64,000 bases of DNA from Acytostelium subglobosum LB1 (Eukaryota; Evosea; Eumycetozoa; Acytosteliales; Acytosteliaceae), in assembly GCF_000787575.1 (NCBI RefSeq), contig NW_012236514.1:372001-436000 (forward strand), read 5' to 3'. Each line of letters opens with the position of its first letter. Position 1 is the first letter of the stretch. Positions 22,942 to 34,678 of the stretch are shown in pieces. The notes below the pieces were generated by a model. The model worked only from the letters and a program-made list of their open reading frames with translations. It did not search any database and was not told the origin of the DNA. The position numbers and the translations under genes are program-made.

Positions 22942-25900
22942 ATGTCTACTACGACAACAACAACATCAACAAGCGGGGCAGTAGTTGATCCTGCACCAAC
23001 AACATCAACTACATCATCATCTAAACAACATAGTAGTATACCAAAGGCAAAGGATCAAAAGTTTCATAAACAACCACCCAAGTCAACAACAACCAGAGGA
23101 GATAGAGATCATTCAACAGTTGAGCCAAAAGGACCAAAGCCACAAAAGGAGTCCACACAACCAAAAGAGCCAAAGGACAATCTGAGTACTCCCAAGGCTG
23201 CCAAGGCCCCTTCCACACCAAAGGAGCCAAGAACACCTGCAAAGCAAGAGCAACAACAACAACCACATGATGGAGTTGTAGCTGAGCGCAAAATGTGTAC
23301 ATACCATGAACATGAGGCCCTGTGGGGAACCAATCCAATGTTACCATCCAATGAGTTCTCAAAGCTAACTTCAAGTATATGTGATAAGTGCTATAAGAAG
23401 CGACAATCAGACAAGAATAAGCTGAAAAGGCAAGAGAAGCAAGAGAAGCAGAAGCAACAACAACCACAAGATGTCAATGACAAGCCACTACCAAAGACTC
23501 GCAAGGAGAGGGCTCCAAAGCTCCCAGCACCAATGCATGCATTCAATCCCCATCCTCATGTTGCGCATCCACATGCTCACCCACATCCAATGGCTCACCA
23601 ACATCAACATGAACAACATCATCCACACGGTCAACACCAGCGTGATCAACATCCACGTGTACATCAACCTCCAATGCATCAATATCATCAAGAGAAGATT
23701 GTGATCATCAACGAGTTGCAACCCGAACAGTTTCCACAAGCACACCCACCTCATCATCGTGCCCCTGCTCATATCCATCATGCCCCTGCCCACGCTCCCC
23801 AAGGCCCGCATGCCCCTCATGCCCCTCGCCATCAGGCCCCTGCACATCCACCTCAATATCGGGCCGCCTCTGCTCCTGCCCATCATGCACCTGCTCATGC
23901 ACCTGCTCATGTACCTGCTCATGCTCATCATGTCCCCGCTCACGCCCCTGCTCCCCACCATGAGGATGGCGACAAGGTAGACAAGAGGAGAGACAATAAG
24001 AAGGACAAAAATGACAAGAAGGAGAAGAAGGAGAAGGAACATAAGCCACAAAAGGAAGGACAAGAGAAGAGTGCCACCAAGAACAGATCTGGAAAGAAAG
24101 AGAAGGGCGACAAGAAGCAGGGTGGTGAGGCCAAACTGATCTCTGGCGTCAAGAAGGAGAGGTCGAAGCGTGTCATGTTCCAAGCATACGTCTCAGAGGA
24201 AGACGTTCGCAAGGGACTCCAAGAGAAACGCTACTTCTATGGCCAGCTGCGTGTGAATGCTAAGAAGTACTACGACGCCTACATCACTGTGGACGGTGTC
24301 GACGGCGATGCCTACTGTGAGGGTCTCAAGTACAGGAACAGAGCATTCAACTCGGACATTGTGGTGTTTGAGATGGTGCGCGAGTCAGAGTGGAAGTCCA
24401 AGGCCAACAACAAGGACGATGACGACGAAGTCGAGAAGGCCACGATCAAGGACACGACAGACATGGGTGGTCGCGATCAGGGAACAATCTTATTGTCATC
24501 ATCACTCTCAAAGTTGCAGATCAAGGAGAAGGAAGCACTGGAGTCGATGTACTCAAAGAATGTCGACAGTGATTGCGAGGATGAGGGCAGCGATGTGTCA
24601 GAGGACACTCCCACACCAATCAAGATCGAGATTGAGGGTGATGATGATGATGACATGGATGAGGACTTTGTCATTGTCCCCACAACCACTACCACCTCTA
24701 CTACCTCTGGCAGCAACAATAACAATGTGCCCAAGTTGAGTAAGAAGAGGACTGCTGGCCCTACACCAGTGAAGAACATGATCCAGGACATCAAGTACTT
24801 CCAATCACTCGTTCACAAGGCCAATGATAAGAACCTGTACGTGTCCTGCAGGATCGTTCACATCCTTGACTGCAGACACTCAAGGAATCATGTTGGAATC
24901 CTTACAGTATGTACTCCACATAATCAAGTCCTGGACTCCATCCAAGTGTCTAACAAATAATCCCAACATAGGACCAAGACAATGCTACCTTTGCCAACTT
25001 CACACCAATGGATAGCGCGTTGCCAAGATGTCTGGTCTTCAAGGAGACCATCCCTGAGTTCAGATCCAAGCCAGAGATGTACAAGAACATGCTGATCTCA
25101 GTGAGCTATGGCCAATGGAAGGAGACATCCTACCTCCCAATTGGTCACTTCCACTCTGTGTTTGGAGAGTGTGGAGAGATTGAGCCAGAGACACGTGCCT
25201 TGCTCAAGGAGTACAATGTCGACACGTCGGCATTCTCGCGTGAGGTCATGGACTGTCTGCCCCAGGTTCCCAAAGGCACCTCTTGGAACATCTCCCAAGA
25301 GGAGATCGCCAAGAGACGCGATCTTCGTGGCCAGATCATCGTGTCGATCGATCCCGACACTGCTAAGGATCTGGACGATGCCCTCTCCTGTGTGCCACTG
25401 CCAGACGGCAACTTTGAGGTCGGTGTGCACATTGCCGATGTGTCCCACTTTGTGAAGCCACACACTGCCCTGGACGCATGCGCTGCTGACCGCGCCACAA
25501 CCGTGTACCTGGTCCAAAAGGCCATCCCAATGCTGCCATCACTGTTGTGTGAGGAGTTGTGCTCGCTCAACTATGGCGTGGAACGTTTCGCCTTCTCTGT
25601 CATCTGGACACTGACACCCGAGGGCAAGGTGATCAACGAATGGTTTGGCAAGTCTGTGATCAAGTCTGCGTGCAGACTGACCTATCGTGTGGCCCAAGCC
25701 ATTATCGACGGCAAGTTCCAAACATCGTGGAAGGATGGGCTGGCACCAGAGCAGATCAAGTCTCTGCTCGGTCCTGACACTCCACAACATGTGCAGGCGG
25801 TCATCAGCTCAGTGATGGGACTGCGCGAGATTGCCAAGCACCTTCGCCAGGCCAGAATGGACAGCGGTGCGTTCAACATCCATCCAACCAAGCTTGCCTT

Positions 25901-26867
25901 TGAGCTGGACGAGAAGGGCAACCCAGTCTCAACCAGGATCTACCAGATATTCGAGTCCAACCATCTGGTGGAGGAGTTCATGTTGATGGCCAACATGCAG
26001 GTGGCCTCGCGCATTGCCAAGTACTTCCCAGAGAACGCACTGCTCAGACGCCATCCCGATCCCAACCCAAGAAAGCTGCAACAGTTCATCGACTTTTGTA
26101 CGAGCCACGACTACCCAATCGACTCGTCCACAGTCGAGACATTTGGCGCGTCGATCCTGGCGCTCAAGGAGAAGGTCACGGACAAGAACATCTTCTCGGC
26201 CATCCAACTGCTCTCTATCCGCTCCATGCGTCTGGCCGAGTACTTCTGTACTGGCACTGAGGATGAGTGGCGCCATTATGCCCTCAACGTGGATCACTAC
26301 ACTCATTTCACCTCACCAATCAGACGTTATGCAGATATCATCGTCCATCGACTTTTGGAGTTGTCGATTGAGGTCGAGCGACTGGGCGAGCAAGGCGACC
26401 ACTCTCGCGTCCTTGACCAACTGCCCGAGACTGAAGCCGTGGCCAAGATCTCGCTACAATGCAATGAGAAGAAGCTCAATGCTAGAAAGGCCCAGGAGCG
26501 CAGTGACAAGGTATTCCTGTGCATCCTGCTGCAGCAGAAACTCAACGTCACCGACGCCATCGTACTTAGCACAGGCCCGACGTTCATCTCGGTGATCGTA
26601 CCAATGTTTGGCAGCGAGCAGCGCATCTATCTCGAGGATCACAAGGAGGACAAGTTGATAATCTCACACAGCTTCGAGAAGGAGACCGAGAGCAATGAGA
26701 TCGTGTGGCCTGGCATTGAAGAAGGTGACGAGCCCATCAAGCAGCAGTATCGTCAGCTCACAACGGTCAAGGTGATGATCACTGTGGACAAGTCCAAGTT
26801 CCCAATCGACACCAAGTGCACATTGTTGCATCCACTCTATGTCGAGACACAACAATCCAATAACTAA
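22942..26867 (+). CDS. DIS3L2-like 3'-5' exoribonuclease (RNase II/RNB family)
   Basis: Cytoplasmic 3'-5' exoribonuclease; DIS3L2 degrades oligouridylated RNAs. Exons 22942-24906 and 24972-26867 are joined in phase 0 (GTATGT/CATAG), 1,286 residues. There is no PIN domain, which favours DIS3L2 over DIS3 or DIS3L1. The first 410 residues are low complexity: Thr/Ser, Lys/Pro, then an Ala-Pro-His repeat region (about 270-345) and a Lys/Glu/Asp-rich block. Cold-shock domains follow (KRYFYGQLRVNAKKYYDAYI), then the RNB domain from about 770 with the catalytic DPDTAKDLDDAL aspartates, HIADVSHFV and FTSPIRRYADI, and a C-terminal S1-like region. The extension is much longer than in animal DIS3L2. Confidence 0.92.
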
Positions 26868-26979
26868 ACAAATACCAAAGGATGTGGATTCCAATAAGTC
26901 CGTCATATCCTCCCATTTATGTTTACAATGATTGATTGATTGTGATTGCCAACAACCCTGGGTTGTCATGCAGGTGATG

Positions 26980-27570
26980 TTACAACATGGGAAGTGAGGA
27001 TGTTGGATTCTGATGTTTGACTACGTATACAGGAACACTTGAATGATGTACAATGTATTCACTGACCGAACCCAATATCAACCTTGTTGTATAACTAGTT
27101 AGTATGTTGGATAAGTATGGACATCCTCAATAGCAATATACATACTTCTTGAATACACTCAGTCCTCTTGAACCAACTATGACCATATCGAAAGGTCCAT
27201 TGGTTTCTGTATGATTGATTATCTCTTGTCTAACATCTCCATATAACAAAATTTGTTCTACCTTTGTAAACTATTATTCAGGTTAGCATTGAGTGGACAT
27301 CAAGCGATGGAAGGGATTACATACACCTTTATCTTTGAATCTTTGGACATCCCTCTCTAGGAATACTTTGGCCTCTTTCTCTTTCCTCTTTATTAACTTA
27401 TCGTCATCTGATGTTGTTATAAAGTCCTCTTGAGGTGCATATATAAAGTCATCAATCTCCACAACTGTTATGATCTCAATTGAATCTTTAGATGGATTCA
27501 AGAATCCTAAACAATGCTCTACTGCATATGATGAATTCTCTGATCCATCAACTGCTATTAATGCTTTCAT
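26980..27570 (-). CDS. Universal stress protein (UspA family)
   Basis: Small Rossmann-like nucleotide-binding protein. Exons 27570-27325, 27270-27146 and 27082-26980 (phases 0 and 2) give 157 residues, the usual UspA length. The N-terminal strand MKALIAVDGSENSSYAVEHC and the ATP-binding signature GSRG-x9-GSVS (VGSRGLSVFKK then LILGSVSEYIVHH), ending in the strand VPVYVV, mark it as an ATP-binding USP. The GSRG part is in exon 2 and the GSVS part in exon 3. It converges on the DIS3L2-like gene with about 110 bp between stop codons. The physiological role is unknown. Confidence 0.85.
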
Positions 27571-28009
27571 TATTATTATTATTATTATCTATTATCTATT
27601 ATCTATTTAAATACTCTGTATATATTAAGTAGATAGAGATACAATTCAATTTAGAGAGAAAGACTGACGATAGAACACGATGAAATTGTTGTGGTGGTGT
27701 CTGGAAGGATTGTGTTGGATTGATACCCATTTATGGAAATTACCATATATGGAATAATTTCGAACTTCAGCATTATGGGATAATTCCATTGATAAAATTT
27801 GTATCTTCCTTATATATACAGTATTATAATATTCTTTCTTTCCACCTGAACATTAATCACAATTATTATTAAAATACTGAATATTAATAAACTGAACAAA
27901 TCGAACGAAGTGATGTGAACTTGTTCAAAAGTAGTTCAAATTCAAAAGTTATTTATTCGTTGAGTTCGCAGATTGATAGATAGAAATAGAATAAGTTATA
28001 TAATCAATA
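27571..28009. promoter_or_regulatory. Divergent intergenic region between UspA (-) and PABPN1 (+)
   Basis: About 440 bp, very AT-rich with ATT and TATC repeats. An imperfect mirrored motif (TTATGGAAATTACCATATATGG, near 27732) stands out. No coding signal. Confidence 0.45.
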
Positions 28010-28807
28010 ATGTCAGATACAGATAACACTATTGATGATGTCCAACAGGAGAATGGAGATCAGACTATTGAAGAAAATGAAGATACCAAGACAGATGACA
28101 CCAAGGCAGAGTCTGTCGTAGATGATCCTGTATGACTACATGATTGAACGAATGATTGAATGATTGAATGAATGATAGACTAACAACATTAACAACAATA
28201 ACAACAATAACAAAGGAACTGGAAGAGATGAAAAGAAGATATAAAGAGATGGAGGAGGAGACAAAGAAGTTGACAGAACTACAGAATAGTATTGAAGCTT
28301 CAGCAGGCGCATTTGGTGATCAGGAGGAGATTGACGCACGCTCTGTATATGTTGGCAACGTTGAGTACACTTCGACACAAGAGGAGATACTGGCGCACTT
28401 CCAATCATGTGGCACTGTCAACAGAATTACAATTCTAAACGATAAGACGACAGGTCATCCCAAAGGGTATGGTCGATACACGCACAAGGATGCATACACT
28501 TCAAGTTTACTAACTTGCAAGTAATGTCATGTAATATAGATGCTGCTATGTAGAGTTTGTCGATAAGGACTCTGTTGCGACTGCTATTCATTTGAACGAT
28601 ACGATGTTTAAGGATAGACAGATAAAGGTTACGCCTAAGAGAACAAACCTGCCGGCCTACATGCGATATCCACGTGGAGGAAGAGGTGGTGGTGGCAGAG
28701 GCAGAGGTGGACGTGGCGGTCCACCCATGGGAGGACGCGGCGGTGGTGGCGGTGGTGGCAGAGGCGCATTCAGAGGAAGCAAGAGACCCTACCATCCATA
28801 CTCATGA
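28010..28807 (+). CDS. pabpn1: Nuclear poly(A)-binding protein (PABPN1/PABP2 homolog)
   Basis: Binds growing poly(A) tails in the nucleus and controls tail length. Exons 28010-28129, 28216-28466 and 28540-28807 (phases 0 and 2) give 212 residues. Order: acidic N-terminus (1-40); coiled coil [19 protein letters not shown] starting right at exon 2; one RRM with RNP2 VYVGNV and RNP1 KGCCYVEF, the latter formed across the second intron; then a C-terminal Arg/Gly-rich tail, a likely arginine-methylation target. The order and size match PABPN1; the N-terminal polyalanine of mammals is absent. An AATAAA lies 15 bases after the stop. The first intron carries ATTGAATG repeats on the sense strand, unlike most introns here. 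Confidence 0.92.
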
Positions 28808-31129
28808 GTTGGTTGTTCATTCATGAATAAACAAAGCGACTTGGAAATGAATGAATGGATTAGGTTGATCACTCCTAGTGAGCCAGATCAGGTCAGACGA
28901 ACAAAGAGTAAATCGGACCATCATGACAACTGCTTGAAGTTACATCGGGATCAGATGATTTTATGATTGTTTGTTTGTTGTTGGAGCTGTGCCGGCAGAT
29001 GACAAACAGGCAAACAGAGATGGCAACAGCAACAAAATGGTAGAGGAAAATGGTGCTCGACCTTGGTTGATTGGTAGCAACAATGATCATCTCATATTCA
29101 TCATTCGGCGGCGGATAAATTTGAACAGCGCTGTCGTCATTCCAGAGTAAAGCGGCCTACAGATGCCCCTCTAATGTTGGTAGGATTGGGATGTCTCTGT
29201 CATCTGCCGGACCTCCGGAAGTGGTTGTTGGAAATGGAAATTGAATGACCTGGCCTGGAATGATAAATGATATATGTCTGTCTCGATCAATCAATCAGTA
29301 TCACCATCCACTCATTCGAACCCCCCACCCACCTCTAATACATCATCAATCACCTGATCACACCACACTTATCTCTCGACCAAGATGTTGATGGTGGTTG
29401 TGATGACCACCTTTTGGAGGATAGATGACACTCTGCCTGTCTGTCTGTCTGTCTGTTGCACAACACAAATAGACATACACAACACAGACTACAGTAGGCA
29501 TTTATGATTGGTTGATGAAATTTAGTTGCAATCACCAGTTGATTGATTGAATGAATGAATTACCTGTCCATCAATCACCATCGTATAGTGACAATTCATT
29601 CACTATACTCGCGAGAGACAGACGCACTCGCATTGTCAATCACGGCAGAGAGTAAATGAGTGAGCGTGTTGGGTTGCGTTTGATAGAATGACTGAGCTAA
29701 GTTGATACTTCTGAATGATTATCACCATCATCATTATAATCAGTGTATCTCCTTGAGATCCTATGTTATGTTAGCTAACTAACTAATATCGCGACGGTCA
29801 ATATCAATACATTATAAATATTAATATTAATATCAGTCAGAGAGTTCCAGAGAGACATTATGATAAACTAAGTTTGTTAAAGTGGACATTCTGGAATTCA
29901 TTTCATTCATCCATTCATTCAATTCATCGAGATAAAACAAAGAGAGACAGAGGTAAAGATCTTGTGAATGACCCACCCATCTTCACCTCACATCTTCATC
30001 ACCATCATCATCATCAACGCAACGTCCCCTCATCTTCCATTTTCTCTCCATTCTACTCCTTTGACAAATGCTTACCATAAACCACATGATCACTTATAAG
30101 TGTGCAGCACATCTTCAGATCTAATAATACCAAAGTATCTATCTCCCATGATCTTCCTTCCTTCTTCCAACCTCAGCCATCATCACCAACAACAGCACAT
30201 ACATAGACACATTTACACTCATAGCCTCACTCAAGGATATGTCGCTATTGTTGGATGGATGGATGGATTATGATCTATGATCGACATAAGTGTGTGAGGA
30301 GGAGTGCAGGACATTCAATTAATAGCGGATTACTCAATCACATTCACTCACTCACTCACCCATCAACCCCACTGACAAACATATCGAATCGATCGTCTGA
30401 CGGGTTTTTTTTTCTTTTTGGCCCACTGAGCCGAGCTTCTGGGCTTCGATCATCAAACTTTTCTATTTTGTTGTTTATTCCAACGATCACAAGAAGAACA
30501 AAAATCTCGTTCAGAGGATTTTGGGAGCATGATTTGTGTGAGGCTAGGGGGGTAGTCCCTGATCTATCCATCGGTCAATCAATCAGTCCCACTCGAGCAC
30601 CAGTCTGGCCCCCTCCCCTTCTCGCACTGCAATGTTGTTGTTGTTGGCAGATGGATAGTCGCGACGACACACACAAACAATAATAACAACAACAACAAAC
30701 AACTTCGATTCGACGACACACAAACAAAGCTACATTGGATTGGTTGTGGGTCAGAAGCAGGCAACCAGCACAAACAACAACACAACACCAACAAACAACA
30801 AAACCAAGATACATCCCTTTGACAATCATTCGTATTTTTGTTAGTTTGTTTGTTTGTCCTCCCAACTAAGTCCCCGCAACAACTTATACACATACGCATT
30901 CGTTAATCTATCCGTCCAATAATCTATCTACCAACTCTCTCGTGTTTAGCAACATCTACACGCGATTACATTCACACTCACTCACACTCACTCACGCTCA
31001 ACAGGGACAAGGGACACATCCATCCATCGATCCAGGACAAACATTGATCACAATCAATCATCAAAACATCCAGGACTTACAAACAAACAATCAATCAATC
31101 AAAAGATATAAATATAATATAGAAGAAAG
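28808..31129. other. 2.3-kb gene-poor interval upstream of the BRSK-like kinase
   Basis: No convincing gene. It contains a pair of 13-bp inverted repeats (28992-29004 and 29198-29210) around a relatively GC-rich stretch, a run of CTGT repeats near 29436, a TAATATTAATATTA tract near 29813, a T/C-rich run at 30404-30419 followed by the stem-prone GCCCACTGAGCCGAGC, and CAAA/CAAC repeats toward 30800. The last 150 bases, rich in ACTC and CAATC, are probably the 5' UTR of the kinase. Several open frames occur but all are low complexity. Confidence 0.55.
28992..29210. repeat. 13-bp perfect inverted repeats 219 bp apart
   Basis: CCGGCAGATGACA at 28992-29004 returns as TGTCATCTGCCGG at 29198-29210. 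The enclosed DNA is more GC-rich than its surroundings and has no clear frame. It could be a non-autonomous terminal-inverted-repeat element or a structured RNA; I see no flanking target-site duplication. Confidence 0.4.
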
Positions 31130-32202
31130 ATGGAGATTCATTCAGTTGGGCCTTTCATCATTGGAAAGACCCTGGGTCAGGGCACAACGGGCAAGGTCAA
31201 ATTAGGATTCCACAAGGACACTGGATTCAAAGTGGGCATCAAGATCATCAATAAGGACTTGTTGATGAATAAGCCATCCATGAGAAAGAAGATCGAGCGG
31301 GAAGTGGTCCTCATGAAACTCATCGAGCATCCCAATGCCCTAAAGATGTACGAGGTATACGAGACCTCAAACTACCTGTATGTTTACATTCAACATTGAT
31401 CAAGTATTGGAACGACGCGCAGTATACTCACTCATACAATCAATCACTCAATCACACATCACATGATTCCACTCACTCAATCAATCAAATCCAATCCATA
31501 TCCAACAATCATTGATCAATTCCAGATTCCTGATATTGGAATATGTGGAAGGAGGCGAGTTGTTTGATTACCTGGTGGAGAAGGGCGGACTGGAGAGTGG
31601 AGAGGCATTGTTTTTCTTCCAACAGATCATTTCTGGATTGGACTATTGTCACAGCAGGAATATATGTCACAGGGACCTGAAGCCAGAGAATCTTTTGTTG
31701 AGCGGCGACAAGAAGATTAAGATCTGCGACTTTGGCATGGGATCAATCATCAAGAAGGACAGTCTATTGCACACCAGCTGTGGGTCCCCTCATTACGCCA
31801 GTCCCGAAGTGGTCTCTGGCATTGACTACGACGGTCAAAAGACCGATGTCTGGAGTTGTGGTGTCATCCTATATGCATTGTTGACCGTGAGTTGTCCAGT
31901 CTTTTGTGCCGCGCGTGTCACCATGATGGCTATCGATCACTAACATTCATACATAACTTATAGGGTCGACTACCATTTGACGATGATAACATTAGAAGAC
32001 TGCTGAGCAAGGTCAAGAGCGGAGACTTTGTCATGCCAGGATACATACACAAGGATGCACAAGACCTCCTCACTAGGATGTTGGTGGTCGATCCCAAGAA
32101 GAGAATAACGATCAAGGATATCAAGAGGCATCCATGGTTCCTCTCCAACTCATCGACCACCGAAAAAGTGATCCCAATCGATAAGATGGTAAGTCCACCT
32201 TA

Positions 32203-32243
<41 letters not shown>

Positions 32244-33756
32244 CATTGATTGCTCATTGATCACTAACCATCATCTCTACACAACCAACAAAGATGGGCT
32301 CACCATTGACTGATCTGGCATCGATGGACGATGAAGTGTTCAGAAGCCTTATGGTGTTGGGCTTGGGATCACCAGATGATATTAGAAGAGCATTGATCAG
32401 CAATGAGTATGTTGGGCTTGCTTCACATGGCACTGGCATTGACACTAACAACATACCATCAACAGACGATCACAGATTATTGTTTATTATAGATTGCTAG
32501 AGGAGAGGAAGCGTTATGATACTGAGGGTTCAAAGTATGGCGTAAAGAATACGACGGCCACCACAAACAACAATGGCAATGGCAATGGCAACAACAACAG
32601 CAACAATACAGACAAGAGAAGAAACAGCGCATCAGAGTTATCACTAAAGAAGGTGTTTGGCAAGCAGAAGAGCAACTCAGATCTACATCAACAACAACAT
32701 CATCCAATTTCACAGCCTCCACCTTCACCAAAGCGCGAGCCAAGTGGCTCAGACGGCCTGCTCAAACAGGCATTGCAACAACATCACCAACACTCACATG
32801 CCCATGCCCATGCTCAGGCCCAAGCTCAAGCTCAAGCCCAGGCTCAGGCCCAAGCCCAAGCCCAAGCTCAATCACATTCACCTCAGACACAGCCACAACC
32901 ACTCACCATTGCTGTGAGCGACTCAAAGATGCCACCAATCCAGAACTTGAGCATCAACAACAACTACTATGGACCGGGCGGCGCACTGCCGCCACCCCCT
33001 CCCCTGTCACTCAGCCAGGGTCTGCCGCCCCCACCACCCAAGGAGTCGCCGCCAATCATGCAGCGCAGAGGCAGCATGACGGCCACCTCCAATCCAGCCA
33101 CAAGCCCCACCATGTCACACCGTGGCAAGACTTCGAACCCGATCGAGATCACCAAGGTGCGCAAGCTCAAGATGCTCGAGTCCACGCCCAACTCGTCGCC
33201 CATCATTGGCTCCAGTCCCAAGAAGTCGTGGTTCTCCTACTTCTTCTCCAAGGGCAGCAGTAGCGGCAGCGGCAGTGGCAGCAGCAGCAAGAACACCAGT
33301 CCCAACACGTCATCCAACAATCTGACGACGGTTGTGATGGGCGCCGGCGCACCATCGTCGCCATCGACCTCTTCATCATCATCGACTTCAACTGCCGCCT
33401 CAACATCCAACACGGCGGCGGCCGTCGTTGTCCAAACACATTCACCTGCGACGCCAACCCTGGTTGTGGAAACCAAGGTAGACAGTTCGCTGATTGTGAT
33501 CAACCTGGAGCAGACATTCAACAAGCTGGGCATCGAGTGGCGTCTCAAGAGCAATCAGGCTCAGATATCATACAGCTGTCGCTATCCAAGCAGTGGGCAG
33601 CAGGTCAGCAAGAACGAGTTGCAGACCAAGGTGTACGAGTGTGATGTCGAGGTTGAGAGCCATGACACTGTGCACCGTATTTACCTCATCAAGAAATCAG
33701 GCTCCAGTAACTTCTTCAGCTCATTGACCAACTCGATCGAACAGCTATTTATATAG
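31130..33756 (+). CDS. BRSK/SAD-type serine/threonine kinase (AMPK-related, with C-terminal KA1-like domain)
   Basis: Five exons: 31130-31377, 31526-31886, 31964-32188, 32294-32406 and 32493-33756, 736 residues. The kinase domain is 1-265: Gly-loop [12 protein letters not shown], lysine in [17 protein letters not shown], and activation-loop [16 protein letters not shown] whose Thr is the LKB1-type site. A UBA-like helix bundle follows ([20 protein letters not shown]), as in BRSK and other AMPK relatives. After a long Asn/His-Ala-Gln/Pro/Ser-rich linker the last 90 residues ([16 protein letters not shown] through [10 protein letters not shown]) resemble a KA1 domain, which binds acidic phospholipids. 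Intron 3 holds a (GA)n microsatellite at 32207-32241. Likely function: polarity or energy signalling, by family. Confidence 0.9.
32207..32241 (+). repeat. (GA)n microsatellite in kinase intron 3
   Basis: About seventeen GA units between the donor GTAAGT at 32189 and the acceptor at 32293. It is expected to vary in length between strains. Confidence 0.8.
32796..32874 (+). repeat. His-Ala / Gln-Ala tandem codon repeat in the kinase linker
   Basis: Six-base units CATGCC then CAAGCT/CAGGCC encode alternating His-Ala and then Gln-Ala for about 26 codons. Synonymous third positions vary, so it is partly selected or old and not a fresh slippage tract. Confidence 0.75.
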
Positions 33757-34020
33757 GAGGGTGGGGACTTCTCTCATTCTCAATCTCTCTCAATCACTGT
33801 CCTCTCAATCACCATTGTCCATTGTCCTTCATATATATGTGTACTTGGCTGGATGGATGGATGGATGGATGCGATGGCAACGTTCGTTGACCTCTAATAC
33901 CAATATTACTACTAATAATAAAGATCAGTCAGCGTCGGAGTCCAATCAACAAACTAACTTTATGATTATCTTACCAAGGTGATAGTGGGTTAATATGGAT
34001 TATTGATCAATCTTGTATGG

Positions 34021-34042
34021 CTGACTGGATAGATCCAGTCAG
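34021..34042. terminator. Perfect 9-bp hairpin CTGACTGGA-taga-TCCAGTCAG
   Basis: A stem of nine pairs with a four-base loop, 265 bp after the kinase stop codon and 20 bp before the larger hairpin. It could act in 3' end formation or be part of an untranslated RNA; there is no direct evidence. Confidence 0.3.
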
Positions 34043-34061
34043 GAACTAATTATTAATAGTC

Positions 34062-34128
34062 ATTCTGATCTTTGCTCATCCAATTGTACAATAACAAACA
34101 TTGTCAATTGTAGGAGCAAGATCAGAAT
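34062..34128. ncRNA. 67-nt near-perfect hairpin, copy 1 (possible small RNA precursor or MITE remnant)
   Basis: The outer arms ATTCTGATCTTTGCTC and GAGCAAGATCAGAAT pair with one bulge; the inner arms CAATTGTACAAT and ATTGTCAATTG pair with one bulge around the loop AACAAAC. A related hairpin of the same size is at 35467-35533. Dictyostelids make miRNAs and other small RNAs from such stems, but this is only a structural argument. Confidence 0.4.
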
Positions 34129-34327
34129 TACTAAGTTTCATTCTTAGTAACGGATCATCATGTTCAGCGGAACGGTCACTCCTTCCCAACATCTCATTGA
34201 TAGTTGCCAAATGATTTCTATTCACTCTGCTGCGTGTTTTGTATAGATATATTAATTCTTTTGTCTCGGTATAGACCACCTTCTTGTGCTTGTCAATCAA
34301 TATTTGCCGTGAGCCAATCTGAATCAT
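34076..34327 (-). CDS. Possible exon or small hypothetical gene, 83 codons, duplicated
   Basis: Open minus-strand segment beginning MIQIGSRQILIDKHKKVVYT and ending at a stop inside hairpin 1. It is hydrophilic with a basic first half. A shortened, decayed copy lies 80 bp away at 34389-34494. The normal codon composition suggests it was, or is, protein coding, perhaps an exon of a gene related to the neighbouring membrane-protein gene. I do not recognise it. Confidence 0.3.
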   Translation of the reverse strand: MIQIGSRQILIDKHKKVVYTETKELIYLYKTRSRVNRNHLATINEMLGRSDRSAEHDDPLLRMKLSNSDLAPTIDNVCYCTIG

Positions 34328-34388
34328 CTATCCAATCATGAAGTCTTATCAATCTTTGCCATCGGTTATTTAATACGAGATATCTTGC

Positions 34389-34494
34389 TTCATTCTTAGT
34401 AAAGTATTATCATATTCAGCGGAACAGTCACACCAACATTTCATTGTCTCGGTTATTGATTTCCTTTTTGTACGTGTCAATCTATCAATATTTG
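34389..34494 (-). pseudogene. Truncated tandem copy of the 34138-34312 segment
   Basis: Shared blocks in the same order and orientation on the plus strand: CATTCTTAGTAA, TTCAGCGGAAC, GTCAC, CCAACAT-TCATT, GTCTCGGT, TGTCAATC and ATCAATATTTG. The copy lacks about 70 bases of the middle and has no long open frame, so it is a decayed duplicate. Confidence 0.7.
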
Positions 34495-34678
34495 ATATCA
34501 TAAACATTGTACCATCAATAATTTTGGATCTGAGTCTCTAATAATATAAACATATTTAGGCTGGAAATTACCATCTTTTAATATATATTTGTTTGAATAA
34601 TAATAACTTGTAATTATTTGATTACGTGGATGGTTTGAAATTAAATAATAACATTATTATTTTGTCCATCTGATCTCC

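Larger units (their letters stand above)
33757..34678. other. Intergenic region with hairpins and a duplicated exon-like segment
   Basis: Downstream of the kinase. It holds GGAT repeats (33852-33870), a perfect short hairpin (34021-34042), a 67-nt hairpin (34062-34128), an open minus-strand segment (34076-34327) and a shortened second copy of that segment (34389-34494). From 34495 to 34678 it is AT-rich without further signal. Confidence 0.6.

Noticed and set aside
22988-24183. Long minus-strand frame rich in Met and Leu opposite the DIS3L2-like N-terminus
   Set aside because: It is the reverse reading of the His/Pro/Ala/Gln repeats; the composition is a by-product of the repeat.
29874-30899. 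Open frames on both strands upstream of the kinase
   Set aside because: Low complexity (Thr, Ser, Cys, Val runs from CAA/TTG repeats), no splice context, no family.
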